This document shows positions 8,583 through 17,493 of a DNA stretch of 51,817 nt, piece after piece. The DNA comes from Pontibacter pamirensis (GTDB lineage: Bacteria; Bacteroidota; Bacteroidia; Cytophagales; Hymenobacteraceae). The notes beneath the pieces are model-generated. The model saw nothing but the letters and a program-made list of their open reading frames with translations, made no database searches and was not told the DNA's origin. Numbering within the stretch: position 1 is the stretch's first letter; each line of letters begins with the position of its first letter. The stretch is from the NCBI RefSeq assembly GCF_010015475.1, contig NZ_ML974110.1:1-51817 (forward strand). The letters are read 5' to 3'. Position numbers and translations under genes: made by a program.

Positions 8583-9794
8583 TTGCAGATAAAACAGGAT
8601 TATCGTTTTGCGGAAACTGCGCTGCTGTTGTTGTACATAGCGGTTTGTGTGGTTATTCTGTTTAGGGTAAACGTAGAGTCAACTGGTTACCTGACCCCGG
8701 ATTCAGAAAGTTACCTGCAGTTAGCTCAGAACCTGAAGGATGGTAAAGGCTTTTACCTGTATAACGCGTCTGCTACTGAGGAAACGTTTTTCTCCGTTTG
8801 GCCAGTTGGCTACCCTGTGCTCATTTATATTGTTTCGGCAGTAACCAGGCTTGATGTCTTCTGGGCTTCAAAGGTGTTGAACCTGTTGCTGGTGGGATTT
8901 GGCTTTCTTCTGCTGCGCCAAATTAACATGAAGTACTCCTATATACTTGCTTCTGCTTACTGCGCCTATACGCTGCTGGAGGTTTACAGCTTTACCTGGT
9001 CTGAAGCGCCGTTTCTCCTGGGGCTACTGTGCCTGTGTTATCTGATTAACAAAGCCATACTAGGGGATGATACAACTAAAAACGTACTTCTCTTATTCCT
9101 GACCTGCACCTACCTGTTCTTGTTGCGCTATATAGGAGCCTTCTCGTTTAGTGTTCCCGCCCTTTTAGCCTGCTTTTTCTACTATAAGCAGAGGCGCAGA
9201 ACAGCTACAGAGTTGCTTGTCGTGTTCTTTTTGCTTACAACTATTGCGGGGCTGTACCTGTACATGAACTACTCCCTCAGTGGCCATGCAACAGGCGGCA
9301 AACGCTTCGAGGCAGAAACAGAGTCAGCCGGGGCTTTTGCAGGTATGATGGCAGGAGGATTACTCAATGAGCTACTCATCATCCGGAAATTCCGGATGGG
9401 CAACCAGCCAGATTACCTCCTTTATTTTACAGCACTTCTCCAACTGGGGGTAACAGTTTTTATTGTAGTGAAAGTTAAAAGGCATTATCATCTGCTGCAG
9501 GGGGTAAAAGGCAATACCTTTTCTCTTGTCTGTTTTTTTGTAGCGTTGCTATATCTTGCCGCAATTGTATTTTTGAGGAGCTTCTCCCACTTCGACGATT
9601 TGGACTACCGCTTGCTCGCGCCTTTCAGCTTTTTGTTCTGGATTGGTTTAGTAAATGCGCTGGTTTCTTTACCTGATAACACCAGAAACACTGTTCAGGC
9701 TAAAAAAGCAGTCTTTGCCTTCTTTATGATTTCTCTGTTGCTGAACCTCCCCAAGCAGTACATACTCGAAAAAGTAATACAGCTGCTATCATAA
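8583..9794 (+). CDS. Polytopic membrane protein, GT-C glycosyltransferase-like
   Basis: 403 residues with about ten hydrophobic segments. After the first segment comes an acidic loop, TPDSESYLQLAQNLKDGKGF, which resembles the first periplasmic loop of GT-C (family 39-like) glycosyltransferases, where an Asp and an aromatic residue face the lipid-linked sugar donor. A large loop lies around residues 225-260. The protein is shorter than most of this fold and no acceptor can be named. The start is a TTG 11 bp after the dGTPase stop, so the two may be co-transcribed. The membrane topology is clear; the enzyme class is only likely. Confidence 0.6.
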   Translation: MQIKQDYRFAETALLLLYIAVCVVILFRVNVESTGYLTPDSESYLQLAQNLKDGKGFYLYNASATEETFFSVWPVGYPVLIYIVSAVTRLDVFWASKVLNLLLVGFGFLLLRQINMKYSYILASAYCAYTLLEVYSFTWSEAPFLLGLLCLCYLINKAILGDDTTKNVLLLFLTCTYLFLLRYIGAFSFSVPALLACFFYYKQRRRTATELLVVFFLLTTIAGLYLYMNYSLSGHATGGKRFEAETESAGAFAGMMAGGLLNELLIIRKFRMGNQPDYLLYFTALLQLGVTVFIVVKVKRHYHLLQGVKGNTFSLVCFFVALLYLAAIVFLRSFSHFDDLDYRLLAPFSFLFWIGLVNALVSLPDNTRNTVQAKKAVFAFFMISLLLNLPKQYILEKVIQLLS

Positions 9795-9985
9795 CTTCAC
9801 AACTCATTCGTCTATAAAAAAGCCTGCTTCATCTGCTTGCATACCATTTTGGCCGAGTCTTGGCCATGACGGCGCGTTTAGACTGGCATCTCCCCTTAAT
9901 TAGAATTAATTTTATAACCTTTATAACAGCAGGTTTGCCTTCGGCAAGCTTGTTGCAGACATTCTCAAAACAACAAATTCACTAT

Positions 9986-11323
9986 ATGAAACACAAGTTC
10001 ATTGCCTGCCTTTTGTGGTGCGCTACCGGCTTTGCTGCGCTGGCTCAAACCAAAGGCAACAAGATTGAGTTCACGGAGTACGACCTCCCGAATGGCCTGC
10101 ACGTGATCCTGCACCAGGACAAGTCGACGCCCAACGTGGCAGTGTCGGTGCTATACCATGTAGGTTCTAAAAATGAAGTACCTGGCCGTTCTGGTTTTGC
10201 ACACTTTTTTGAGCACCTGATGTTTGAAGGAACGGAGAACATTGGCCGTGGCGAGTACAGCTCCCTGGTGCAAAAAGCAGGCGGTGCCCTGAATGCCAAT
10301 ACCTCCTTCGACCGCACGTATTATTATGAGCTGCTGCCGTCAAACCAGGTAGCGCTGGGCCTGTGGCTGGAAGCGGAGCGTATGAAGCATGCTAAAGTAG
10401 ACGAGGTGGGTGTGGAGACGCAGCGTAAAGTAGTGCAGGAAGAGAAGCGGGAGCGCATCGACAACCAGCCTTATGGGTCTATGGGCGAGAATGTGTTTTC
10501 CCTGGCATTTAAAGAACACCCTTACAAATCCATGCCAATCGGTTCTTTCGAGGACCTGAACGCAGCCAGCATTGAGGAGTTCCGCGATTTTTACAAGACG
10601 TTCTATGTGCCGAACAACGCAACGCTTTCTATAGCGGGCGACATTAACATAGAAGAAACTAAGCAACTAATTGAGAAGTATTTCGCTGACATTCCGAAAG
10701 GAACTAAAGAGATACCGCGCCCTAATGTAGTAGAGCCAAAGCAGACGGAAGAGCGCCGCAAAACGGTGTACGACAACATCCAGCTTCCTGCTGTTATCCA
10801 AGCATACCATGTGCCGGAGCAAGGAACGGATGATTTCTACGCCCTGTCTATGCTGACGACGCTGCTGTCTGGCGGTGAAAGTGCCCGCTTGCCAAAAGCG
10901 CTGGTAGACAAGCAGCAGAAAGCTGTTGCCGCGGCCTCCATTCCTTTTCCAACAGAAGACCCAGGGTTGTTCCTGACGTTCGCCATCGCCAATATGGGCG
11001 TGGAGGTGGATGACCTGGAGCAGGCGATGAATGCTGAGATTGAGCGCGTGAAAACGGAGCCTCTGACAGACCGTGAGTTTCAGAAACTACGCAATCAGGT
11101 AGAAAGCAACTTTGTGCAGCAGAACAGCACGGTGGCCGGCCGTGCCGAGAGCCTTGCCAACTACGCTGTATATTTTGGTGATGCCAACCTGATTAACACA
11201 GAACTGCAGCGTTACCTGAACGTGACGAAGGAAGACATTCAGCGCGTTGCGAAGGAATACCTGACCAAGAACAACCGTGTCGTGCTGCACTACCTTCCTA
11301 AATCAGCTCAACAGAACAACTAA
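9986..11323 (+). CDS. M16 zinc peptidase, catalytic subunit
   Basis: 445 residues from ATG 9986. A signal peptide (MKHKFIACLLWCATGFAALA) gives export to the periplasm or envelope. The inverted zinc motif HFFEH lies at 73-77, with the downstream glutamate region following (VVQEEKRERIDNQPYG). The second half is the usual M16 C domain. Translation is open upstream to 9860, but only the start at 9986 puts the signal peptide at the N-terminus. The next gene, 14 bp away, encodes a second M16 protein without the zinc motif, so the two probably form a heterodimer like other catalytic plus non-catalytic M16 pairs. The physiological substrate is unknown. Confidence 0.88.
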   Translation: MKHKFIACLLWCATGFAALAQTKGNKIEFTEYDLPNGLHVILHQDKSTPNVAVSVLYHVGSKNEVPGRSGFAHFFEHLMFEGTENIGRGEYSSLVQKAGGALNANTSFDRTYYYELLPSNQVALGLWLEAERMKHAKVDEVGVETQRKVVQEEKRERIDNQPYGSMGENVFSLAFKEHPYKSMPIGSFEDLNAASIEEFRDFYKTFYVPNNATLSIAGDINIEETKQLIEKYFADIPKGTKEIPRPNVVEPKQTEERRKTVYDNIQLPAVIQAYHVPEQGTDDFYALSMLTTLLSGGESARLPKALVDKQQKAVAAASIPFPTEDPGLFLTFAIANMGVEVDDLEQAMNAEIERVKTEPLTDREFQKLRNQVESNFVQQNSTVAGRAESLANYAVYFGDANLINTELQRYLNVTKEDIQRVAKEYLTKNNRVVLHYLPKSAQQNN

Positions 11324-11337
11324 GAATCATCCTGATC

Positions 11338-13422
11338 ATGATAAAGAAATTCTATAGTACCGTATTTCTGGCGCTGGCGCTGGTGTATGTAGCACCGGCA
11401 CAGACCACACAAACACCGCCACCTCCGGGCCCTGCGCCCAAAATTGAGCTGGGCAAGTATGAGCATTTCACCCTGAAGAACGGCTTAAAGGTATACGTGG
11501 TGGAGAACCACAAGCAGCCTGTGGTGTCGATGTCTTTGGTGTTAGACCGGGACCCGATTCTGGAAGGCGACAAAGCCGGTTACGTGCAGGCGGCCGGCCA
11601 GATGATGCGTACAGGCACCACGACCCGCAGCAAAGACCAGTTTGATGAGCAGGTAGACTTTATAGGCGCTGATTTAGGCTTCTCTTCTACTGGCTTCAAC
11701 GCTTCCGCGCTTAAGAAGCACCTGCCAACGCTGCTCGACCTGACCACCGATGCCCTGCTGAACCCAAAGTTCACACAGGAGGAGCTGGACAAGGTGAAGA
11801 AGCAGATGAAGGCCAATCTTGCTCAGTCGAAAGACAACCCGGATGCCATTGCCAGCCGCACACGAAACATGGTCATGTATGGCAAAGACCATCCTTACGG
11901 GGAGCTGATGACGGAGGAGACAGTGGATAATATTACCCTGCAGGACATCCAGAATTATTACAACACTTACTATAAGCCGAACATCGGGTACCTGGCGGTG
12001 GTAGGCGACGTGACGCCGAAGGAGATGAAAAAGCTCCTGAAGAAGCCGCTTCAGAAATGGCAGAAAGGCGATGTGCAGCAGGTTGAGTACCCACTGCCGC
12101 AGCGCCCTGAGCAGACGCAGGTCGTGGTGGTAGATCGCCCAAGCTCAGTACAAAGCTCTTTGGTGCTGACAAACCCAGCTGACCTGAAGCCCGGTGCCGA
12201 GGATGCCGTTGCGGCCTCTCTGATGAACAACATCCTGGGTGGCGGCATGGACTCTCGTTTGTTCCAGAACCTGCGCGAAACGCATGGGTATACCTATGGA
12301 GCCTATTCGTCGGTAAATAGCGATGAAATTCTCGGGCGTTTTAACGCCAACGCCAACGTGCGGAATGCTGTGACAGACAGTGCCGTGACAGAGTTCATGA
12401 ACGAGCTAAACAAAATCCGCAGCCAGCGCGTGAGCGACGAGGAACTGCGCGATGCCAAAGCTTACATCATGGGTAGCTTTGGCCGTGGGCTGGAGAATCC
12501 TGCCACCGTAGCAGTTTATGCTATCAACACTGCGCGTTATGGCTTGCCGGAAGACTACTATGCGAACTACCTGAAGAAAGTGGAAGCTGTAACAGCAGAA
12601 GATGTGCAGCGTGTAGCGCAGAAATACATCAACCCGGACAAGATGTACATTATAGCAGTTGGTAACGCCGCTGAGGTAGCGGGCAAATTGCAACCGTTCG
12701 ACAAAGACGATAACAGCATCGCCTACTACAGCACGACTGGCGAAAAAGTTGACCGTGCGGCAATGGGTGTGCCAGCCGGTTTAACAGCCGATCAGGTGCT
12801 GGCAGATTACATCAAAGCCATTGGTGGCCAGGCAAATATCAATAAGCTGAAGGATATCACCATCACCAGTAATGCTACGGTACAGGGTATGGCGCTTACA
12901 CTGGTGCAGCAGCAGAAAGGAAATGATAAGTTTGCCACACAAATCACGATGAACAACAACCCGCTGCAGCGCGTGGTTATCAACGGAGAAAAAGGTAAAA
13001 TGGAAGCCCCGATGCAGGGTGTGAACAAGGAGTTTACCAAAGAGGAGCTCACTACGCAAAAGCTGGAAGTAAGCCAGTTCCCGGTGCTGCAGTACTCGAA
13101 ACTAGGTATCAAAACCAAGTTAACGGGTATGGAGAAAGTAGAAGGCAAAGACGCGTATGCGGTAGAAGTAACGCTGCCAAACAATCAGAAGGCCACGCAT
13201 TACTTCGATAAAAACACGGGTCTGCGCCTGAAAGAAGTAAACAACCTGCAGACCCCGCAAGGCGTGCTGACGCAAACCAAAAGCTACAGCGACTACAAAG
13301 AAGTGAACGGCGTGAAGTTCCCTTACGTAATTGAAACAGTGGTAGGCCCTCAGGCCATTAAAGCTGAGGTGCAGAACATCGAGGTAAACAAGAACCTGAG
13401 CGACGATACGTTTAAGATGTAG
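11338..13422 (+). CDS. M16 peptidase-like partner subunit with extra C-terminal domain
   Basis: 694 residues with a signal peptide (ends about YVAPAQ) and a short proline-rich linker. Residues about 35-460 form two M16-type domains. The place of the zinc motif reads AAGQMMRTGT, so it should be inactive, while the C-domain substrate-binding part is kept (LRETHGYTYGAYSS). From about 480 to the end there is an additional domain (ADQVLADYIKAIGGQ, later THYFDKNTGLRLKE) resembling the beta-sheet outer-membrane lipoprotein-sorting type fold seen in many Bacteroidota proteins. It is coupled to the catalytic M16 gene and followed by a terminator. The fused tail is longer than in the usual partner subunit. 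Confidence 0.85.
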   Translation: MIKKFYSTVFLALALVYVAPAQTTQTPPPPGPAPKIELGKYEHFTLKNGLKVYVVENHKQPVVSMSLVLDRDPILEGDKAGYVQAAGQMMRTGTTTRSKDQFDEQVDFIGADLGFSSTGFNASALKKHLPTLLDLTTDALLNPKFTQEELDKVKKQMKANLAQSKDNPDAIASRTRNMVMYGKDHPYGELMTEETVDNITLQDIQNYYNTYYKPNIGYLAVVGDVTPKEMKKLLKKPLQKWQKGDVQQVEYPLPQRPEQTQVVVVDRPSSVQSSLVLTNPADLKPGAEDAVAASLMNNILGGGMDSRLFQNLRETHGYTYGAYSSVNSDEILGRFNANANVRNAVTDSAVTEFMNELNKIRSQRVSDEELRDAKAYIMGSFGRGLENPATVAVYAINTARYGLPEDYYANYLKKVEAVTAEDVQRVAQKYINPDKMYIIAVGNAAEVAGKLQPFDKDDNSIAYYSTTGEKVDRAAMGVPAGLTADQVLADYIKAIGGQANINKLKDITITSNATVQGMALTLVQQQKGNDKFATQITMNNNPLQRVVINGEKGKMEAPMQGVNKEFTKEELTTQKLEVSQFPVLQYSKLGIKTKLTGMEKVEGKDAYAVEVTLPNNQKATHYFDKNTGLRLKEVNNLQTPQGVLTQTKSYSDYKEVNGVKFPYVIETVVGPQAIKAEVQNIEVNKNLSDDTFKM

Positions 13423-13482
13423 TTTTTAATTAAATAAAAGACAAAGGACAAAAGACGTAAGACTGGAGTTCTTGTAATAGGG

Positions 13483-13517
13483 AAAGAGGCTAGCTGCATA
13501 TGGTTAGCCTCTTTTTT
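13483..13517 (+). terminator. Intrinsic terminator after the M16 pair
   Basis: Stem AAAGAGGCTA (13483-13492) pairs with TAGCCTCTTT (13505-13514), running into TTTT. It lies about 60 bp after the stop. Confidence 0.8.
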
Positions 13518-13680
13518 TATGGTTTGAAATTACGTTGTGTATCTAACAACTCTACAGCAGTACTGAACTCGACGGTGCCTTTGAAAGAAGTGGTATTGTA
13601 TGATGGCACTGCTGTGAGTCAGAAAAGTGAAGTAACTCCCGCGTTATAGATTATAAACCAGTCTCTTAAAGAACAATGCA

Positions 13681-14589
13681 TCAAAACAGCTCCCCCTGCA
13701 CCGGCTGCACATACTTCTTCGGAGGCTTCAAGTCAAAGCCACATACTTTGTTCAACTGCTGCATGAGGTAAGTGGCCAGTTCCGGAGCCAGCACGTTGTC
13801 CGGTTCATGTACAAAAAAGTAGAGCTGGCGCAGTCCGTTGTCAAACCACTGTTTCAGGCGCTCCACCCAGGCGTCGATGCGGGTATAGTCTGTCGGGTGC
13901 AGGCCATTGCCTACAAACCGGACCATGGCCGAAGGCGTGGTGAGGCGCATGTGCAGCACATCGCGGCGACCGGCCACATCGGTGAGCACGGTGCCTGCTT
14001 TGTACTTCCCCAGCACCTCAAACAGCTCCCGCGATGCTCCACTATCCGCAAACCAGGCAGGGTGGCGCAACTCTACCGTAATCGGTATGCTTTCCGGTAC
14101 AAACTGTAGGAATGCCTCCAGGTCGGGGAGTTGGCGCGGACTGAAAGTAGGTGGTAGTTGCAGAAAGGCATCCCCTAGCCTGTCCTCCAGGCCTGCAATG
14201 GCGGCACAGAAGGCAGCCGTTATATCTTGGGTGCTGCGCAGGGCGGCTTCGTGGCTGATGAGCTGCGGAAATTTAGGGCAAAAGGTAAACCCCTGCGGTA
14301 CTGTCTGCCGCCAGCGGTCGATGGTGTCGGGGCTGGGAATGTGGTAGTGGGTGCTGTTAAGTTCGATAGTACTGAACTGCTTCCCGTACCACAATAAGGA
14401 GTCTTTGTCGTGCATGCTGCTGGGGTATATGTCACCCTTCCATGCCTTGTTCACCCATACCGGTAGGCCAACGTGTACGGTGGGCTTGATATAGGAGCCA
14501 GCTTGCTGTAGCAAAGGCAGTGTACTGGGGTGGTTGGGGGGCAGTGTAAAGTCTACGCTGCTAATGTCTTGTAGCTTTCCAAAGTCCAT
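13681..14589 (-). CDS. DUF72 family protein (TIM-barrel-like)
   Basis: 302 residues. The family signatures are present: VGLPVWVNKAWKGDIYP near residue 40, YGKQFSTIELNSTHYHIPS, FTFCPKFPQLISHEAAL, PITVELRHPAWF, and a C-terminal LYFFVHEPDN segment. DUF72 proteins have a TIM-barrel fold; their biochemical role is not settled. The gene is alone on the minus strand, convergent with the M16 pair and divergent from rlpA. The protein starts with about 35 extra residues before the barrel, which is slightly long for the family; an internal start is possible. Confidence 0.85.
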   Translation of the reverse strand: MDFGKLQDISSVDFTLPPNHPSTLPLLQQAGSYIKPTVHVGLPVWVNKAWKGDIYPSSMHDKDSLLWYGKQFSTIELNSTHYHIPSPDTIDRWRQTVPQGFTFCPKFPQLISHEAALRSTQDITAAFCAAIAGLEDRLGDAFLQLPPTFSPRQLPDLEAFLQFVPESIPITVELRHPAWFADSGASRELFEVLGKYKAGTVLTDVAGRRDVLHMRLTTPSAMVRFVGNGLHPTDYTRIDAWVERLKQWFDNGLRQLYFFVHEPDNVLAPELATYLMQQLNKVCGFDLKPPKKYVQPVQGELF

Positions 14590-14937
14590 CGTTTCAGGTT
14601 TATTTTCCTATACGTTTTAGGTTAGATGAAGGCGGGAAAAAGCAATCCATGCCAGCCTCTTCTGCTCCCGAAAAAGGTAAAAATTAGCCATTCTTTCTGC
14701 CGGTTCAATTTTTATTTCAGATTTTTTTTCATTATTTTTTATAGTGTATATTCTATGCTTTTGACACATGAAAAAATGGCCATACGTATCAAAATCGCAC
14801 ATTTTTCTAAATAATGACTTACAGCATCGGTAGCCATTGAAGCCGTATCCCTCTACATCCCAGGGCTATGAACGCCGTATAAGGCTCAATTTGAGAAATT
14901 TTGTCTACCTTTACAGCTTCACCAACTAGTTAGCTAT
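14590..14937. other. Divergent intergenic region without a recognised gene
   Basis: 348 bp between the DUF72 gene and rlpA, AT-rich around 14700-14810. Overlapping frames of about 60 codons on both strands lack protein-like features. TACCTTTA at 14906-14913 is a weak -7 candidate for rlpA. Nothing else is recognised. Confidence 0.35.
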
Positions 14938-15576
14938 ATGATTAATAGTAGAAAGTGCTACATTTTATCAGTAATCATTTTTCTATTTATCGGTATCAGC
15001 CAGCCCATACTTGCACAAACCCCCGACACCCAAAAGGGGCAGGCTTCGTGGTACGGAAGCAAATACCACGGTAAAAAAACCAGCAGCGGTGAGCTTTACA
15101 ACAAGAACAAAATGACCGCCGCGCATAAAACACTTCCCTTCGGCACGAAGGTGAAAGTGACCAACCTTGAGAACAACGAATCGGTGATTGTTCGCATCAA
15201 CGACAGGGGGCCATTTGTAGGAGACCGCATCATTGATGTGTCAGAAGTGGCAGCCCGCGAACTCGAATTCCACAAGGCTGGCATCGGGAACGTGAAAGTA
15301 GAAGTGCTGGAACTGCCAGACGACTACAACCCTAAGAACGCAGGTGTCTTCACCATTCAAACGGGAACGTACACCAGCATCAGAAACGCTGAGCAGCTTA
15401 GCCATAAACTAAAAGCCTTTGACAGGCACCTGGATGTGGAACTGACAAATGAGCAATTTAGAGGCAAGAAAATACACCGCATCAAAGCGGGGCGTTTCGA
15501 GAGCCGCCAGCAAGCAGAAGCTTTTAACGAGCTGTTAAAAGAAGAGGGGCTTTCAGGTCTCGTGAAAGAAGCGTAA
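14938..15576 (+). CDS. rlpA: RlpA-like septal ring protein with SPOR domain
   Basis: 212 residues. Signal peptide up to about SQPILAQ, without a lipobox cysteine. The double-psi beta-barrel follows (about 32-118), with the family motifs GQASWYGSKYHGKKTSSGE, AAHKTLPFGTKVKVTN, VRINDRGPF and DRIIDVSEVAA. The C-terminal 70 residues are a SPOR domain (FTIQTGTYTSIRNAEQL), which in the family binds glycan strands stripped of stem peptides at the division septum. RlpA acts as a lytic transglycosylase in Pseudomonas; here activity is inferred from the kept Asp/His region. It is a monocistronic gene between two non-coding gaps, closed by a strong terminator. Confidence 0.88.
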   Translation: MINSRKCYILSVIIFLFIGISQPILAQTPDTQKGQASWYGSKYHGKKTSSGELYNKNKMTAAHKTLPFGTKVKVTNLENNESVIVRINDRGPFVGDRIIDVSEVAARELEFHKAGIGNVKVEVLELPDDYNPKNAGVFTIQTGTYTSIRNAEQLSHKLKAFDRHLDVELTNEQFRGKKIHRIKAGRFESRQQAEAFNELLKEEGLSGLVKEA

Positions 15577-15594
15577 ACAACACAGTCGAATTTT

Positions 15595-15655
15595 CTTTAT
15601 TTAAAAGCAGAAAGCGCAGGAAACTATATCCTGCGCTTTCTGCTTTTAAATAAAG
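15595..15655. terminator. Perfect 27-bp hairpin terminator
   Basis: Arms 15595-15621 and 15629-15655 are exact complements (CTTTATTTAAAAGC...CGCAGGA) with a 7-nt loop. The AT-rich base can act as a T-tract on either strand. It lies 18 bp after the rlpA stop. Confidence 0.8.
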
Positions 15656-15814
15656 GCTGTTGTTATGCCACCATGTATGAAGTTCTTCACCATATTCATC
15701 TATGAAATGATACTGTTGGCAGATAATCAGAAGGGTATTTTTGAAATGCAGCGCCATTTAATTATACTTAGCTACCGAAACGAATGCACTAACCCGTAAC
15801 TAACAAACATTACC

Positions 15815-17461
15815 TTGAAAAGAAGAAATTTCCTTGAACTATCGGCACTGGGTTTTGGTGGCTTAATGCTGCCTTCTATCCCTGTGTTCGGCGATATTGT
15901 TTCGCCGGAGCGCATGCTGGAGCAGGTAGACCCTGCGCTGAAAAAGCGTCTGGCCGATGTGGCGCTGAATACAGCGAAATCAAAAGGTGCCAATTATGCA
16001 GATGTGCGCATTGGCCGCTATTTACAGCAATATATTTTTACCCGCGAAAAGCAGGTGCAGAACATTGTGAATGCAGAGTCTTTTGGCGTAGGTGTACGCG
16101 TGTTGGCCAACGGAACATGGGGCTTTGCCGCCACTTCCGATGTGTCGGATAAAGGCGTGGCCAAAGCCGCTGAACAAGCTGTGTCCATTGCCAAGGCAAA
16201 TGCCAAGCTACAAAAAGAGCCGGTACAACTGGCTCCGGTGCCCGGTTATGGGGAGGTAAGCTGGAGAACTCCTATTGAGAAGAACGCTTTTGAAGTGCCT
16301 GTAGGCGAGAAGGCCGATTTGCTTTTAGCCGCTAATGCTGCCGCTATGGACAATGGCGCTAACTTCGTAAACTCTGCCCTATTCCAGGTGAACGAGCAGA
16401 AGTACTTCGCCTCAACTGACGGTTCTTATATAGACCAGGACATTCACCGTATCTGGCCAAACTTCACCGTGACGGCAGTAGACAAGGCTTCCGGTAAGTT
16501 TAAAACCCGCGAGGCGCTGAGCGCCCCAATGGGTATGGGCTATGAGTACATGAACCCAAAGGCATCGGAGAAAATCAATGGCCCGGCAGGCACTGGCCTG
16601 GTGGGTTACCGCTATGCCTATGACATGCTGGAAGATGCTGCGCTGGCAGCCAAACAGGCAAAAGAGAAGCTGACAGCTAAATCGGTGATGGCAGGCAAGT
16701 ATGACCTCGTACTTGACCCGAACCATTTGGGCCTCACCATTCACGAATCAGTAGGCCACCCGCTGGAGCTGGACCGTGTATTGGGTTACGAGGCAAACTA
16801 TGCCGGTACCTCCTTTGCCACCCTGGATAAATGGAAGGGCAAGGACTTTAAGTATGGCTCTGACAAGGTGAACATCTTTGCAGATAAAATTCAGCCGGGC
16901 TCATTGGGCTATGTAGGCTGGGATGACGAAGGTGTGAAGACGAAGAAGTGGGACTTGATTAAGGACGGTACACTGGTAAACTATCAGGCCATCCGTGATC
17001 AGGCGCACATTATCAACGAAAAAGAGTCTCACGGTTGCTGCTACGCCGACAGTTGGAGCTCTGTGCAGTTCCAGCGCATGCCGAACGTTTCGCTGGCACC
17101 GGGCAAGGAGAAAAAGAACGTAGACCAGCTGATTGCAGGCGTAGACAAAGGCATTTACATCGCCGGCCGTGGCTCGTACTCTATCGACCAGCAACGTTAC
17201 AACTTCCAGTTTGGTGGCACCACCTTCCACGAAATTAAAAACGGCAAGATTGTAGGTCCACTGGAGGACGTGGCGTATCAGAGCAACACCCAAGAATTCT
17301 GGAACTCCTGCGCCGATATGTGTGACGAGAGTGACTATCGCCTGTTCGGCTCCTTCTTCGACGGAAAGGGACAGCCCAGCCAAATCAGTGCCGTGTCACA
17401 TGGCTCTGCCCACACCCGCTTCAATGGTGTGAATGTGATCAATACGGCGCGTAAGATTTAG
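15815..17461 (+). CDS. TldD-type metalloprotease with Tat-like signal
   Basis: 548 residues, TTG start. The N-terminus KRRNFLELSALGFGG, followed by a mildly hydrophobic stretch to about residue 27, fits a twin-arginine signal, so export of a folded protein is likely. TldD proteins are normally cytoplasmic. The metal motif HESVGH is at 310-315, with the family context (DPNHLGLTIHESVGHPLELDR). The C-terminal part also fits (CADMCDESDYRLFGS). TldD pairs with TldE to form a protease that, in Enterobacteria, cleaves unfolded peptides and matures microcin B17 and degrades the CcdA antitoxin. The tldE-like gene follows after 32 bp. The role in this organism is unknown. Confidence 0.88.
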   Translation: MKRRNFLELSALGFGGLMLPSIPVFGDIVSPERMLEQVDPALKKRLADVALNTAKSKGANYADVRIGRYLQQYIFTREKQVQNIVNAESFGVGVRVLANGTWGFAATSDVSDKGVAKAAEQAVSIAKANAKLQKEPVQLAPVPGYGEVSWRTPIEKNAFEVPVGEKADLLLAANAAAMDNGANFVNSALFQVNEQKYFASTDGSYIDQDIHRIWPNFTVTAVDKASGKFKTREALSAPMGMGYEYMNPKASEKINGPAGTGLVGYRYAYDMLEDAALAAKQAKEKLTAKSVMAGKYDLVLDPNHLGLTIHESVGHPLELDRVLGYEANYAGTSFATLDKWKGKDFKYGSDKVNIFADKIQPGSLGYVGWDDEGVKTKKWDLIKDGTLVNYQAIRDQAHIINEKESHGCCYADSWSSVQFQRMPNVSLAPGKEKKNVDQLIAGVDKGIYIAGRGSYSIDQQRYNFQFGGTTFHEIKNGKIVGPLEDVAYQSNTQEFWNSCADMCDESDYRLFGSFFDGKGQPSQISAVSHGSAHTRFNGVNVINTARKI

Positions 17462-17493
17462 TCTTTTCACCTTCAAAATTAGCATCAACTAAA

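Noticed and set aside
9860..9985. Longer start of the first M16 peptidase
   Set aside because: It would bury the signal peptide 42 residues inside the protein.
14617..14814. Overlapping frames of about 60 codons on both strands before rlpA
   Set aside because: Both arise from an AT-rich stretch, lack protein features and exclude each other.
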